Part shown: one piece after another, positions 16,585 through 25,020 of the stretch | Position numbering within the stretch: the first letter of the stretch is position 1 | Layout of the letters: each line of letters opens with the position of its first letter | From: Nostoc sp. C052 | GTDB lineage: Bacteria; Cyanobacteriota; Cyanobacteriia; Cyanobacteriales; Nostocaceae | Length of the DNA stretch: 64,000 nt | Reading direction: 5' to 3' | Assembly: GCF_013393905.1 (NCBI RefSeq) | Contig: NZ_CP040277.1 | Coordinates: forward strand, 168,630 to 232,629 | Notes under the pieces: generated by a model | The model's input: only the letters and a program-made list of their open reading frames with translations | Databases searched by the model: none | Told to the model about the DNA's origin: nothing | Position numbers and translations under genes: made by a program

Positions 16585-17727
16585 GTGAATTTTCTCAAAC
16601 CAGAACGAACAATCCTGACAAAGTTTTTGCCAGACCTTGATGAAAAACTGGCACAAATTCCTCTATTGGAAATGGAAAAGCCACAAAATCCAGCCATAAA
16701 AATATTTCGTGAACTTGGTGGCCCTGGTTTATTAATTCCAACTAAATATAAGGGTTTGGGAGCAACTCCTGTGGAAGCTGTTCGGATTCAAAGAGCGATC
16801 GCTAGCCGTGCGCCTTCGCTAGCGATCGCTACGACGATGCATCATTTTTCAGTTGCAACCATCGTTGAGATGATCGCCCAAGGTTCGGGAACTGGCTTGG
16901 AGTGGATGTTACTTGAGGCAATTGCCAAACAAAATCTCTACGTAGCTTCTGGCTTTGCGGAAGGACGGACAGGTACAGGCATTCTTACTCCCAATATGCA
17001 GGTAAAACGAACAGCTGATGGTATAACAGTCAGTGGTAATAAAAAGCCTTGCAGCTTATCTGTATCAATGGATCTTCTCACTGCAAGTGTTTCTATTCCC
17101 AGCGAATCGGGAGACAATAGCAAATTAGCAGTCGTTATTATTCCGACAACAAATGCTTCAGGAATTGAACGTCGTCCCTTCTGGACAAATTCAGTGCTGG
17201 CTGGTGCAGAAAGCGACGAAATTATTCTTCACGATGTCAAAGTTCCAGAACAGCTTATTTCCTATACAGGCAATGCCGAAAATTTAGATTATATCCAAAC
17301 AAGGGGCTTTCTTTGGTTTGAAATGCTAATTTCTGCATCTTACCTGGGTATCGCTAGTGCTTTAGTAGAACGAACCATAGCAGCTGGAAAAGGCACGCCT
17401 TCTGAGCGAACAATTTTAGCTATTGAAGTTGAGGGAGCGATGGCTGCATTAGAAGGGCTAGCCCAGTCAATGATAGTCAGCGACAGCAACCAAGGTAGCG
17501 ATCAACTAGCACGGGCGCTGTTTGTGCGTTATGCAGTGCAAGGTGCTATAGAACGTGTTACTGCTCATGCTGTGGAGTTATTAGGGGGGATGGCATTTAT
17601 CAGTTCACCCGAAGTTGCTTACCTATTTACTGCTTCCCGTCCACTAGCATTTCACCCTCCTTCACGCCTGAGTATCTCACCGGGTTTAGATAAATACTTA
17701 GCAGGAGAAACTTTGCTCATTCAATAA
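16585..17727 (+). CDS. Acyl-CoA dehydrogenase-like flavoprotein
   Basis: Protein of 380 residues with acyl-CoA dehydrogenase architecture: an N-terminal helical part (GGPGLLIPTKYKGLG), a central beta domain (GFAEGRTGTGILTPNM, then GITVSGNKKPCSL) and a C-terminal helical bundle (VTAHAVELLGGMAFISS). It would oxidise or hydroxylate an acyl-type substrate with FAD. The start is GTG 16585, with AGGAG eight bases ahead. The usual catalytic Glu position is not obvious by eye, and the C-terminal segment FHPPSRLSISPGLDKYLAGE is atypical, so a monooxygenase-like (N-hydroxylating) variant is possible. A HIP1-flanked palindrome lies inside the coding region. Confidence 0.7.
   Translation: MNFLKPERTILTKFLPDLDEKLAQIPLLEMEKPQNPAIKIFRELGGPGLLIPTKYKGLGATPVEAVRIQRAIASRAPSLAIATTMHHFSVATIVEMIAQGSGTGLEWMLLEAIAKQNLYVASGFAEGRTGTGILTPNMQVKRTADGITVSGNKKPCSLSVSMDLLTASVSIPSESGDNSKLAVVIIPTTNASGIERRPFWTNSVLAGAESDEIILHDVKVPEQLISYTGNAENLDYIQTRGFLWFEMLISASYLGIASALVERTIAAGKGTPSERTILAIEVEGAMAALEGLAQSMIVSDSNQGSDQLARALFVRYAVQGAIERVTAHAVELLGGMAFISSPEVAYLFTASRPLAFHPPSRLSISPGLDKYLAGETLLIQ
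16794..16830. repeat. HIP1-based palindrome inside the dehydrogenase gene
   Basis: Perfect 13-bp inverted repeat AGCGATCGCTAGC / GCTAGCGATCGCT around an 11-base loop, within codons 70-82 of the acyl-CoA dehydrogenase gene. Both arms carry the HIP1 octamer. It stays in frame and translates as a short Ala/Ser-rich insert, so it looks like a small mobile palindrome tolerated in coding sequence. Confidence 0.75.
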
Positions 17728-17728
17728 G

Positions 17729-17830
17729 GTGATTGTCAGGAAAAAAATTACCGAGATGTTGGCTAAACTTCCTATGAGTAAATGGGATGCCTCGCTTGAA
17801 TTAGTAAATTTTTTCTCAGAAACCGCCTAA
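17729..17830 (+). CDS. Possible 33-aa small ORF
   Basis: A short frame that starts at GTG one base after the dehydrogenase stop codon and ends with TAA at 17830. It encodes a helix-like peptide (MLAKLPMSKWDASLELVNFF). It fills most of the gap before the glycosyltransferase. It may be a real small protein or a leftover gene end; no family is recognised. Confidence 0.25.
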   Translation: MIVRKKITEMLAKLPMSKWDASLELVNFFSETA

Positions 17831-17871
17831 GTTAATCCTCTGTTGTCATATTACAAAAAAAGGCTGAAGTT

Positions 17872-19146
17872 ATGACTCATTTTGGCATTCTCTGTCCCGC
17901 AAAAACTGGTCACCTCAACACAATGCTACCTTTGGGACGCGAACTGCAACGACGCGGACATCGCGTAACCCTGTTTGGAATTGCAGATGTCCAATCCAAA
18001 ACACTGGCAGCTGGATTGGATTTCTGGAGAATAGGAGAAACTGAATTTCCTTTGGGGATCGCAGCACAATCACTAGCACAACTTGGGAAATTGAGCGGCT
18101 TTGCCGCACTGCGATATAACCTCAATTTAATACAACAAGAAGCTGCGATGGTACTTCGTGATGCTCCAAAAGCACTCAAGGAAGCTGGCGTAGAAGCATT
18201 GCTGGTAAATCAAATGACATTAGAAGGAGGGAGTATTGCGGAATTTTTAGATATTCCCTTCATTACAGTGTGCAGTGCTTTGCCGCTCAATCAAGAAGAC
18301 GGCGTTCCCCCTTTTGTGACATCTTGGAGCTATAACCCTGCACGATGGGCGCATCTGCGGAATCAAACCGCTTACTCTCTGCTTAATCGCATCGCTCAAC
18401 CAATTGAAAAGCTGATAAATGAGTATCGCCGAAGCTGGAATTTGCCCCCATGCTATGACGTTAACGTTTCCTACTCTAAATTAGCGCAATTGAGCCAGAT
18501 ACCTGCTGAATTCGATTTTCCAAGACAGCATTTACCCCAATGCTTCCATTTCACAGGTCCTTACCATGACTCAGCTAGTCGAGAAGCTGTGCCTTTCCCC
18601 TGGGAAAAGCTAACTGGACAACCTCTGATTTACGCGTCGATGGGAACCATACAAAATCGCTTAATGGATGTTTTCCAAAGTATTGCTCAGGCTTGTGATG
18701 GATTAGATGTGCAATTGGTGATTTCTCTTGGTGGTGGTAATCTGGATTCTTTCAAAGAACTACCGGGAAAACCTTTGGTTGTTAAATATGCACCTCAAAT
18801 GGAACTGCTCAAGCAAGCCAGCCTCACCATTACTCACGCAGGATTGAATACTGTTCTTGAGTCGTTAAACAATGGGGTGCCAATGGTTGCTATTCCCATT
18901 ACCAGCGATCAGCCAGGTACAGCGGCTCGTCTGGCTTGGACAGGAGCAGGAGTAACAGTACCCTTAACTAAACTAAGCGTTACTAGGCTGCGAATTGCCA
19001 TACAAGAAGTGCTAAACCAAGACTCCTACAAAAACAGTGCATCTAGGTTACAAGCAGCAATTCAACGCGCAGGTGGAGTTAGACGAGCAGCTGACATTGT
19101 GGAACTTGCCATATCTAAGGAAAAGCCTGTTTTGACAACGGTATGA
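17872..19146 (+). CDS. UGT/MGT-family glycosyltransferase (CrtX-like)
   Basis: GT-B glycosyltransferase of 424 residues, inverting GT1/MGT type. The N-terminal acceptor domain starts HFGILCPAKTGHLNTMLPLG, with the catalytic-base His in the GH motif. The C-terminal donor domain has the signature ITHAGLNTVLESLNNGVPMV (here THAGLNT), then the sugar-binding DQP in ITSDQPGTAARL. It would add a sugar from a UDP-sugar to a hydroxyl of a hydrophobic acceptor such as a lipid, sterol or carotenoid. In the cluster it suggests a glycosylated final product. Its stop codon lies inside a perfect 32-bp palindrome. Confidence 0.85.
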   Translation: MTHFGILCPAKTGHLNTMLPLGRELQRRGHRVTLFGIADVQSKTLAAGLDFWRIGETEFPLGIAAQSLAQLGKLSGFAALRYNLNLIQQEAAMVLRDAPKALKEAGVEALLVNQMTLEGGSIAEFLDIPFITVCSALPLNQEDGVPPFVTSWSYNPARWAHLRNQTAYSLLNRIAQPIEKLINEYRRSWNLPPCYDVNVSYSKLAQLSQIPAEFDFPRQHLPQCFHFTGPYHDSASREAVPFPWEKLTGQPLIYASMGTIQNRLMDVFQSIAQACDGLDVQLVISLGGGNLDSFKELPGKPLVVKYAPQMELLKQASLTITHAGLNTVLESLNNGVPMVAIPITSDQPGTAARLAWTGAGVTVPLTKLSVTRLRIAIQEVLNQDSYKNSASRLQAAIQRAGGVRRAADIVELAISKEKPVLTTV

Positions 19147-19172
19147 AATTTAGCGATCGCTAAATTTCATAC
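19141..19172. repeat. Perfect 32-bp palindrome centred on HIP1, over the stop codon
   Basis: The 32 bases are perfectly self-complementary, with GCGATCGC in the centre and GTATGAAATTTA / TAAATTTCATAC as arms. The TGA stop codon of the glycosyltransferase (19144-19146) is within the left arm. It can form a 14-bp stem in RNA followed by AATTTTGTTTGTT, so it may work as terminator or mRNA 3' end. Confidence 0.8.
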
Positions 19173-19246
19173 TGTGAATTTTGTTTGTTAATAACTTTTA
19201 CTGGACTGGTGTTTCTAACAATTTTTTGGTGCATAATTAGGAGTTA

Positions 19247-20086
19247 ATGATGCAAAGAATTGCTCTGTTTAATATAGAATGCTATTCCTCAAGTGAAGCT
19301 ATAATCAGCTTTATTGAAGAACATCATGACAAAATAGCAATTGTAGTCACCACTGATAGATATAGTAGTAAACATGGTAATTTACTTCAGCAAATTATTA
19401 CTAACTATCGCAGATCAGGTTTTGATTTCGTTATTTATTTAACTTACAACTTTATTTTTTATTTTTGGCTTATCTATCTATCTCAATTAGCTTCATCTAT
19501 CACTGGTCGTAAAAGAAAGCACTTTACAATATCTGAAATCTGCCATAAGTATCAAATTCGTCACGTTAAAACATCAAATATAAATGGTAAAGATATTATT
19601 GCTGAATTAAAGCAAGCCAATCTTGATTTAATCGTGATATATTTCTTCGACCAAATTATCAAAGAGCAAATCATCCAAATACCCAAAAAAGCAGTTATTA
19701 ACGTACACGCAGCACTTCTGCCTGAATGTAAAGGCTTATTCCCAGTTTTATACTCTGCTTTGAAAAATGATAGAAAATTTGGTATAACAATTCATGAAAT
19801 TGTAGATATTTCTATTGATTCAGGAGCAATACTTGCCCAAGGAAAATTGGAAGTTGACAATACTAAATACAGTGTTTTGACTTTAGATAAATTAGTTAAT
19901 AATCAAGGTATTGACTTATTAACTAGTGTCATCAATAATTTCGATTACTTTTATTTAAAACGAACTCCTCAAATGCTAGGTGGTTCATACTTTTCATTTC
20001 CCACCCAAAATGATATTAAAAGTGTCCAAAACCAGGGTTTTGCTCTAGTTAGTTTTCAAGAATTTATAAGTGATTTCTTCGAGTAA
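19247..20086 (+). CDS. Formyltransferase (methionyl-tRNA formyltransferase-like N domain)
   Basis: Protein of 279 residues with the formyl-THF-dependent transferase core. The Asn and His of INVHAALLP (about residues 155-163) and the Asp of ISIDSGAIL form the catalytic Asn-His-Asp set. It lacks the C-terminal tRNA-binding domain of Fmt, so it is a small-molecule N-formyltransferase, as in sugar-amine or peptide tailoring. An amine made by the aminotransferase would be a fitting acceptor. Its ribosome site is TAGGAG. It is much more AT-rich than neighbouring enzymes, like the FemAB-like gene. Confidence 0.75.
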   Translation: MMQRIALFNIECYSSSEAIISFIEEHHDKIAIVVTTDRYSSKHGNLLQQIITNYRRSGFDFVIYLTYNFIFYFWLIYLSQLASSITGRKRKHFTISEICHKYQIRHVKTSNINGKDIIAELKQANLDLIVIYFFDQIIKEQIIQIPKKAVINVHAALLPECKGLFPVLYSALKNDRKFGITIHEIVDISIDSGAILAQGKLEVDNTKYSVLTLDKLVNNQGIDLLTSVINNFDYFYLKRTPQMLGGSYFSFPTQNDIKSVQNQGFALVSFQEFISDFFE

Positions 20087-20112
20087 ACTTGAGCTTCAAC
20101 AGAAAAATAAAT

Positions 20113-21426
20113 ATGCATGATTCAAAAGTGATGAAGCAGCCATTTCTTAAGTCAAAAAAGTGGTGGGTAATTCTCTTCCTTAGTGTCACTACCTCAGTTA
20201 TTAGCACGGCTACTATTTATAGTCTTCTTCATTCCCAACCTGCTCAGAAAAATCCCTCATCAGCTTCCTTAGCAACTACTCCTCCTACCAACGCCATTAG
20301 TGCCAGAGGACGCGTAGAACCACAAGGTGAAGTTATTCGCCTCTCTGCTTCCACTTCTCTTGAAACTGTTAAAATTTATAAACTTTTAGTGAAAGAGGGA
20401 GATAAAGTTACCTCAAATCAAGTAATTGCCATCCTAGACAACTATAATCGTCTTTCAGCTGCTTTAAAACAAGCCAAACAACAAGTAAAAGTTGCTCAAG
20501 CTAATTTAGCTAAGGTAGAAGCTGGGGCAAAAACTGGGGAAATTAACGCTCAACAAGCAACTATTGCCCGCCTGCAAGCACAACTATTTGGTGAGAGAAA
20601 AACTCAACAAGCAACTATTGCTCGCTTGCAAGCCCAACTATTGGGCGGAAGAAGAACTCAACAAGCAAACATTGCTCGTCTACAAGCCCAGTTAAACAAT
20701 GCTCAAACAGAATTTGGGCGCTTTGAGATGTTATACAAAGAAGGTGCGGTTGAAGCTTCCAAATTTGATAGCAAGGGTTTGGAATTAGAAACTGCTAGAG
20801 AGCAATTGAATGAAGCTAAGGCTAGCCTAAATCAAACCGAGGAAACCTTACAGCAGCAAATCAACGAGGCTAGATCCACTCTTAAGCAAACAGAAGAAAC
20901 CTTGCAACAGCAAATCAACGAAGCAAAAGCAACTTTAGACCAAATCGCTGAGGTTCGTCCCACAGATGTGCAAGCAGCTCAAGCAGAGGTAGAAAGTGCA
21001 GAAGCTGCTGTGGAAAAAGCTCAAGCAGATCAGGAATTAACTTACGTGCGCGCACCCAAGAGCGGTCAAATTTTAAAAATTTATACTTTTCCTGGAGAAA
21101 TTGTTGGTAACGAAGGAATTGCAGACATGGGTCAAACAGACCAGATGTACGTAGTTGCTGAAGTATACGAAACTGATGTTAACCAAGTACGTATCGGTCA
21201 ACAAGCCAGAGTTAATAGTGAAGCCTTTTCTGGAGAACTACATGGAAAGGTCACTCAAGTTGGTTTGCAAGTAAAAAAACAAGCAACTTTTAGTACTGAT
21301 CCTGTTGCTGATGTAGACCGCAGAGTTGTTGAAATTAAAATTCGTCTTAATCCAAAAGATGCCAAGCAAGTTAGAAGTTTAACCAATTTACAAGTAGAAG
21401 TCATAATTAACACAGAAAAATCTTAA
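20113..21426 (+). CDS. devB: HlyD/DevB-type membrane fusion protein of ABC exporter
   Basis: Periplasmic adaptor of a DevBCA-type ABC exporter, about 437 residues. It has one N-terminal membrane segment (WWVILFLSVTTSVIST), a lipoyl half-motif (ARGRVEPQGEVIRLSA), a long coiled-coil hairpin, the second lipoyl half (YVRAPKSGQILKIYTFPGEI) and a beta-barrel part. The coiled coil is lengthened by exact 18-residue repeats (three of TQQATIARLQAQL type, two of LNQTEETLQQQINEA type). The frame opens at TTG 20089; ATG 20113 or ATG 20131 is more likely. DevBCA exports the heterocyst glycolipids in Nostoc, together with a TolC outer-membrane protein. Here it probably exports the cluster's product. Confidence 0.85.
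   Translation: MHDSKVMKQPFLKSKKWWVILFLSVTTSVISTATIYSLLHSQPAQKNPSSASLATTPPTNAISARGRVEPQGEVIRLSASTSLETVKIYKLLVKEGDKVTSNQVIAILDNYNRLSAALKQAKQQVKVAQANLAKVEAGAKTGEINAQQATIARLQAQLFGERKTQQATIARLQAQLLGGRRTQQANIARLQAQLNNAQTEFGRFEMLYKEGAVEASKFDSKGLELETAREQLNEAKASLNQTEETLQQQINEARSTLKQTEETLQQQINEAKATLDQIAEVRPTDVQAAQAEVESAEAAVEKAQADQELTYVRAPKSGQILKIYTFPGEIVGNEGIADMGQTDQMYVVAEVYETDVNQVRIGQQARVNSEAFSGELHGKVTQVGLQVKKQATFSTDPVADVDRRVVEIKIRLNPKDAKQVRSLTNLQVEVIINTEKS
20551..20697 (+). repeat. 54-bp tandem repeats in devB-like gene (first set)
   Basis: Two full copies and one nearly full copy of a 54-bp unit (starts at 20551, 20605, 20659), coding for the 18-residue heptad-like unit TQQATIARLQAQL plus five residues. 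They extend the coiled-coil hairpin of the adaptor. Confidence 0.85.
20827..20934 (+). repeat. 54-bp tandem repeats in devB-like gene (second set)
   Basis: Two copies of another 54-bp unit (20827-20880 and 20881-20934) coding for LNQTEETLQQQINEA-type helices on the return arm. It has the same unit length as the first set, as if both arms of the hairpin grew in register. Confidence 0.8.
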
Positions 21427-21441
21427 ATAGTACTAGTTATT

Positions 21442-22593
21442 ATGTCTAAAATACGTTTAGCTTGGTTACAACTTACCCGCGAAAAATCTCGCATGATTGT
21501 TGCTATGGCGGGTATTAGTTTTTCCAATATTCTCATGTTTATGCAGTTGGGATTTGAGGGTGCGCTTTATGATAGTGCTGCACGCTTCCATACCACTTTA
21601 AAAGCGGACTTGGTGATGATTAGTCCCCGTTCTAAGTCTCTTGCTTATATGAGACAGTTTTCTTCACGTCGTCTCTATCAAGTATCAGGCTTTGAAGGGG
21701 TTAATTCTGTCAGCCCTGTTTATGTCGATTTTGCTGATTGGAAAAATCCAGCTAATGCTGATTATCGAGCCATATTTGTATTCGGTTTTGAACCTGAAAA
21801 ACCAGTATTTAACTTACCAGAAGTTAATCAAAATCTCAATAAATTAAAATTGCCTGATACTTTTCTGTTTGACCGTTCTTCCCGTTCTGAATATGGGCCA
21901 ATTGCTGCACAATTTGAGCGAGACAAACAGGTATTAACGGAAATTAGTAACTACAGAATTAAAACTGTTGGCTTGTTTACTCTTGGGCCTTCCTTTGCGG
22001 CAGATGGAAATTTAATCACCAGTGACCAAAATTTCTTGCGTTTGTTTAAAAATCGTCGTGATGGAGAAATTGATATTGGCTTAATTACTCTCAAACCTGG
22101 TGTAGATCAGCAAAGAACACTGAATAATTTAGTTGCTAAACTGCCTAAAGATGTTAGATTACTTACTTACCAAGAATTCATCGAGTTTGAAAAAGAATAT
22201 TGGCGTACAAGTACACCGATTGGCTTTATGTTTGCACTCGGTACAGGGATGGGATTTGTGGTTGGTATAATCATTGTGTATCAAATCCTTTTCACAGATG
22301 TCAACGAACATTTAGCCGAGTACGCCACCCTCAAAGCTATGGGGTTCACAGATAATTATTTATTGCGTGTTGTTTTTCAAGAAGCTCTAATTTTAGCAAT
22401 TTTTGGCTATATTCCTGGTTTAGGTATTTCTTTTGGTTTATATGAATTGACCAAAGCTGCAACTTTTTTACCAATTTTTATGAGTGTTAGTCGTTCTGCA
22501 TTTGTTTTAGGTTTGACAATCTTAATGTGTACTATTTCTGGCGCGATTGCTGTACGGAAATTGAGAGCAGCAGATCCAGCAGATATTTTTTAG
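21442..22593 (+). CDS. devC: DevC-type ABC exporter permease
   Basis: Permease of 383 residues with the MacB/FtsX-like layout used by DevC. It has one N-terminal membrane helix (after REKSRMIVAMAGISFSNIL), a large periplasmic domain (residues about 45-260), then three C-terminal helices (GTGMGFVVGIIIVYQIL, ALILAIFGYIPGLGISFG and FVLGLTILMCTISGAIAV). It ends with the family's typical KLRAADPADIF. It lies 15 bp after the adaptor gene and 32 bp before the ATPase gene: a three-gene exporter operon. Confidence 0.88.
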   Translation: MSKIRLAWLQLTREKSRMIVAMAGISFSNILMFMQLGFEGALYDSAARFHTTLKADLVMISPRSKSLAYMRQFSSRRLYQVSGFEGVNSVSPVYVDFADWKNPANADYRAIFVFGFEPEKPVFNLPEVNQNLNKLKLPDTFLFDRSSRSEYGPIAAQFERDKQVLTEISNYRIKTVGLFTLGPSFAADGNLITSDQNFLRLFKNRRDGEIDIGLITLKPGVDQQRTLNNLVAKLPKDVRLLTYQEFIEFEKEYWRTSTPIGFMFALGTGMGFVVGIIIVYQILFTDVNEHLAEYATLKAMGFTDNYLLRVVFQEALILAIFGYIPGLGISFGLYELTKAATFLPIFMSVSRSAFVLGLTILMCTISGAIAVRKLRAADPADIF

Positions 22594-22625
22594 TGGTATA
22601 AGAGATATTTCTACTTTATTGACAA

Positions 22626-23312
22626 ATGTTACAACAAAACTCTATTATTTCTATTCAAAATCTCAATCACTACTTTGGTCAAGGGGCATTACAAAAACAG
22701 ATTTTATTTGACATAAACCTAGAAATTTACCCTAGCGAAGTAGTTATTTTGATGGGGCAGTCAGGCTCAGGTAAAACAACCCTGCTCACTTTGATGGGAG
22801 GCTTGCGGTCTGTCCAAGAAGGAAAACTCAAAGTTTTAGGACATGAATTGTACAAAGCTAACGATCAGCAATTAGTGCAAATTCGACGAAATATTGGCTA
22901 TATCTTTCAGGCTCACAATTTACTGCGATTTTTGAGCGCTTGCCAGAATGTTCAAATGTCATTGGAACTCCATAAAGAATTTGATAGTCAAGAAGCCAAA
23001 GCTAAATCCGAAGTTATGCTGGAAGCTGTTGGCTTGGGACATAGAGTGAATTACTATCCTGATGATTTATCTGGTGGACAGAAACAAAGAGTTGCTGTTG
23101 CTCGTGCTTTGGTAAGTCATCCGAAACTGGTTTTAGCTGATGAACCCACTGCTGCTTTGGATAGTAAATCAGGTCGGGATGTAGTAGAACTCATGCAGCG
23201 TCTGGCTAAGGAGCAGGGTTGTGCTGTTTTAATGGTTACTCACGACAATCGCATTCTTGATATTGCTGACCGCATCATTCATATGGAGGATGGACATTTG
23301 GTAGATTGTTAG
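22626..23312 (+). CDS. devA: DevA-type ABC exporter ATPase
   Basis: ATP-binding subunit of 228 residues. Walker A is GQSGSGKTTLL, the Q-loop region IGYIFQAHNLL, the signature LSGGQKQRVAVARAL, Walker B LVLADEPTAALD and the switch His is in VTHDNR. It pairs with the DevC-like permease to power export through the adaptor and an outer-membrane TolC homologue not encoded here. It is the last gene of the biosynthetic cluster; the next gene is on the opposite strand 32 bp away. Confidence 0.92.
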   Translation: MLQQNSIISIQNLNHYFGQGALQKQILFDINLEIYPSEVVILMGQSGSGKTTLLTLMGGLRSVQEGKLKVLGHELYKANDQQLVQIRRNIGYIFQAHNLLRFLSACQNVQMSLELHKEFDSQEAKAKSEVMLEAVGLGHRVNYYPDDLSGGQKQRVAVARALVSHPKLVLADEPTAALDSKSGRDVVELMQRLAKEQGCAVLMVTHDNRILDIADRIIHMEDGHLVDC

Positions 23313-23344
23313 GACTGAGGATTACTATTTGCATACTTGTGTAA

Positions 23345-23920
23345 TCAATGAATACTGTGGACTGAAGAATTACCTCCTTCGGTGTAGACCAGCAATTCTA
23401 GGCCAAACAGGAGAAGTGGGAGAAGCCAGGCTATTGAAAAGGCTTGAGAGTTTTTGTTTGGCCATTCAGCTAGAGCTTTGGCAGCAGCAGTAATCCAAAG
23501 AGTGATTGCAAAGATGCGATGTTGAACCAGAAGAAGCAAAGGAGGAACATTAGCCTCATGCTGGGCATGAAACATAAACACGCCCCCAACCCCAATCAGA
23601 CCGAGTGGCAGAAGTAATCCCCAGGCATAATGTTTTAGCCGTCCACCAGCACGAAGCCATTCTACACTACCAACAATCAGCATTAGTATGCCCTGTATTA
23701 TATGCTGTAGGCTTTCAGCACCATAGTTTTGAGGTTTTGCTGTACCATGCACCAGCGGATCTATAAGGCTTTCCACTCCGTAACCAATCAATAATATAGG
23801 AAGCAAATAAGGTAACCAGCCCGCTCTTATCACACGAGTTTTATACAAGATGAGCAGCACAGCGACAATAGTAAATGCAACTCCGCCAATCCAGTGAACT
23901 TGCTCAGATGTGAGATTCAT
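23345..23920 (-). CDS. Hypothetical polytopic membrane protein
   Basis: Membrane protein of 191 residues with about six hydrophobic segments and scattered His residues (HWIGG near the N-terminus, HAQHEANVP in a loop, VHSIH at the C-terminus). It converges on the biosynthetic cluster and is not part of it. The His pattern might point to heme or metal binding, and CopD- or DUF-type copper membrane proteins are one option, but no signature is clear. A good ribosome site (GGAGG) precedes the start. It is followed upstream, on the same strand, by the methyltransferase gene at 24059-24721. Confidence 0.55.
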   Translation of the reverse strand: MNLTSEQVHWIGGVAFTIVAVLLILYKTRVIRAGWLPYLLPILLIGYGVESLIDPLVHGTAKPQNYGAESLQHIIQGILMLIVGSVEWLRAGGRLKHYAWGLLLPLGLIGVGGVFMFHAQHEANVPPLLLLVQHRIFAITLWITAAAKALAEWPNKNSQAFSIAWLLPLLLFGLELLVYTEGGNSSVHSIH

Positions 23921-24058
23921 TTTTCCTCCATTCCAAATCAGTGTTAAGTTTTTAGTTATCTGCTTTTGAATCGTGTACTTGACTTAAGAGTTATAGCTGC
24001 AACATGCTCAATATTGAATTGACATAGTTTTAAGCGGTTGCCAAGCTAATTTGTGCTA

Positions 24059-24721
24059 CTATGCCGTATCTGGCTTTATAAAGTTCATTGTAAAAACCAA
24101 AAAGTTACCGTAATAATCACTAGGCATAAATCCGACTGCTTCAGCCAAACGGCGAACAGTGCCAAGCGTTTGATAGTGGGGGTCAGGAATGACCTCAGTG
24201 ATGGAAAGAATACCATTTGGCTTAAGAGCGGCAAATATCTCTTGAAGTGCTGCCTCCCGATCTGGAATTTCACCTAATACTGCCACCAACAATGCTCTAT
24301 CAAACTTGTTATGTTCTAGTACTCCCGGCTCAATTCTGCTCAGAAACGTCCGAATATTAGTTACACTGTTTGCGCTTGCCTTTTGCTCTAGCTTTTGCAA
24401 CATACCTGACTGGCTATCAAGTGCCACTACCTGACCATTTGGTGCTACTCTTCTAGCAGCAGGAATGGCAACACGACCCGTTCCACTTCCTACATCAATT
24501 ACCTGCATCCCAGGGGAGAGGTTAAGACGGTCGAGAATGACTGAACTGCCTGCCAGAGTCTCCATATATGGATTTTCTAAAAGCCAGGCCAGCCAAAATG
24601 GACAGGGCAGATAGTAGTGGCGAACAGCTGTTCGCCACCAGAATCCAATGCCTACGAGTAGGGCAATTAGTACCCCAGTGTCCAAAAAAATAGTTTTCAA
24701 TATGGTTGAATTAGGAAACAT
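24059..24721 (-). CDS. Membrane-anchored class I SAM methyltransferase
   Basis: Protein of 220 residues with an N-terminal hydrophobic anchor (TGVLIALLVGIGFWW) and a Rossmann methyltransferase domain. Motif I is VIDVGSGTGRVAIPAARR, the acidic loop VVALDSQSGML, and the later motifs include ALLVAVLGEIPDR and LSITEVIPDPHY. The substrate is unknown; similar cyanobacterial proteins are annotated only as methyltransferases. It may be cotranscribed with the membrane protein at 23345, 139 bp downstream. Confidence 0.7.
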   Translation of the reverse strand: MFPNSTILKTIFLDTGVLIALLVGIGFWWRTAVRHYYLPCPFWLAWLLENPYMETLAGSSVILDRLNLSPGMQVIDVGSGTGRVAIPAARRVAPNGQVVALDSQSGMLQKLEQKASANSVTNIRTFLSRIEPGVLEHNKFDRALLVAVLGEIPDREAALQEIFAALKPNGILSITEVIPDPHYQTLGTVRRLAEAVGFMPSDYYGNFLVFTMNFIKPDTA

Positions 24722-25020
24722 AGTTTAGCTTTTACATTTGTTGATTTAAGTAGCAGGATAGGCATCGCTGCCGTTGGCTACGCCGACCAAAGGTACGCTT
24801 CCTTGATTGCTGTTTTAGATTCCTAAGTTTTGACTAACACAATCTTGGTTTTAATATCTGCCTGAACATTAGCGCTAGGCTCGCTCGTCTTCATTGCTTT
24901 AAAAATAGTATCTGTACGGCAGAACAAGCCAGTACAATTCACTTTTAATTTAATCAGATTTTGTAAATAAACTAATATCCGCCTAATGACATATTATTAG
25001 CTACTTTAATTTTTATAAGA

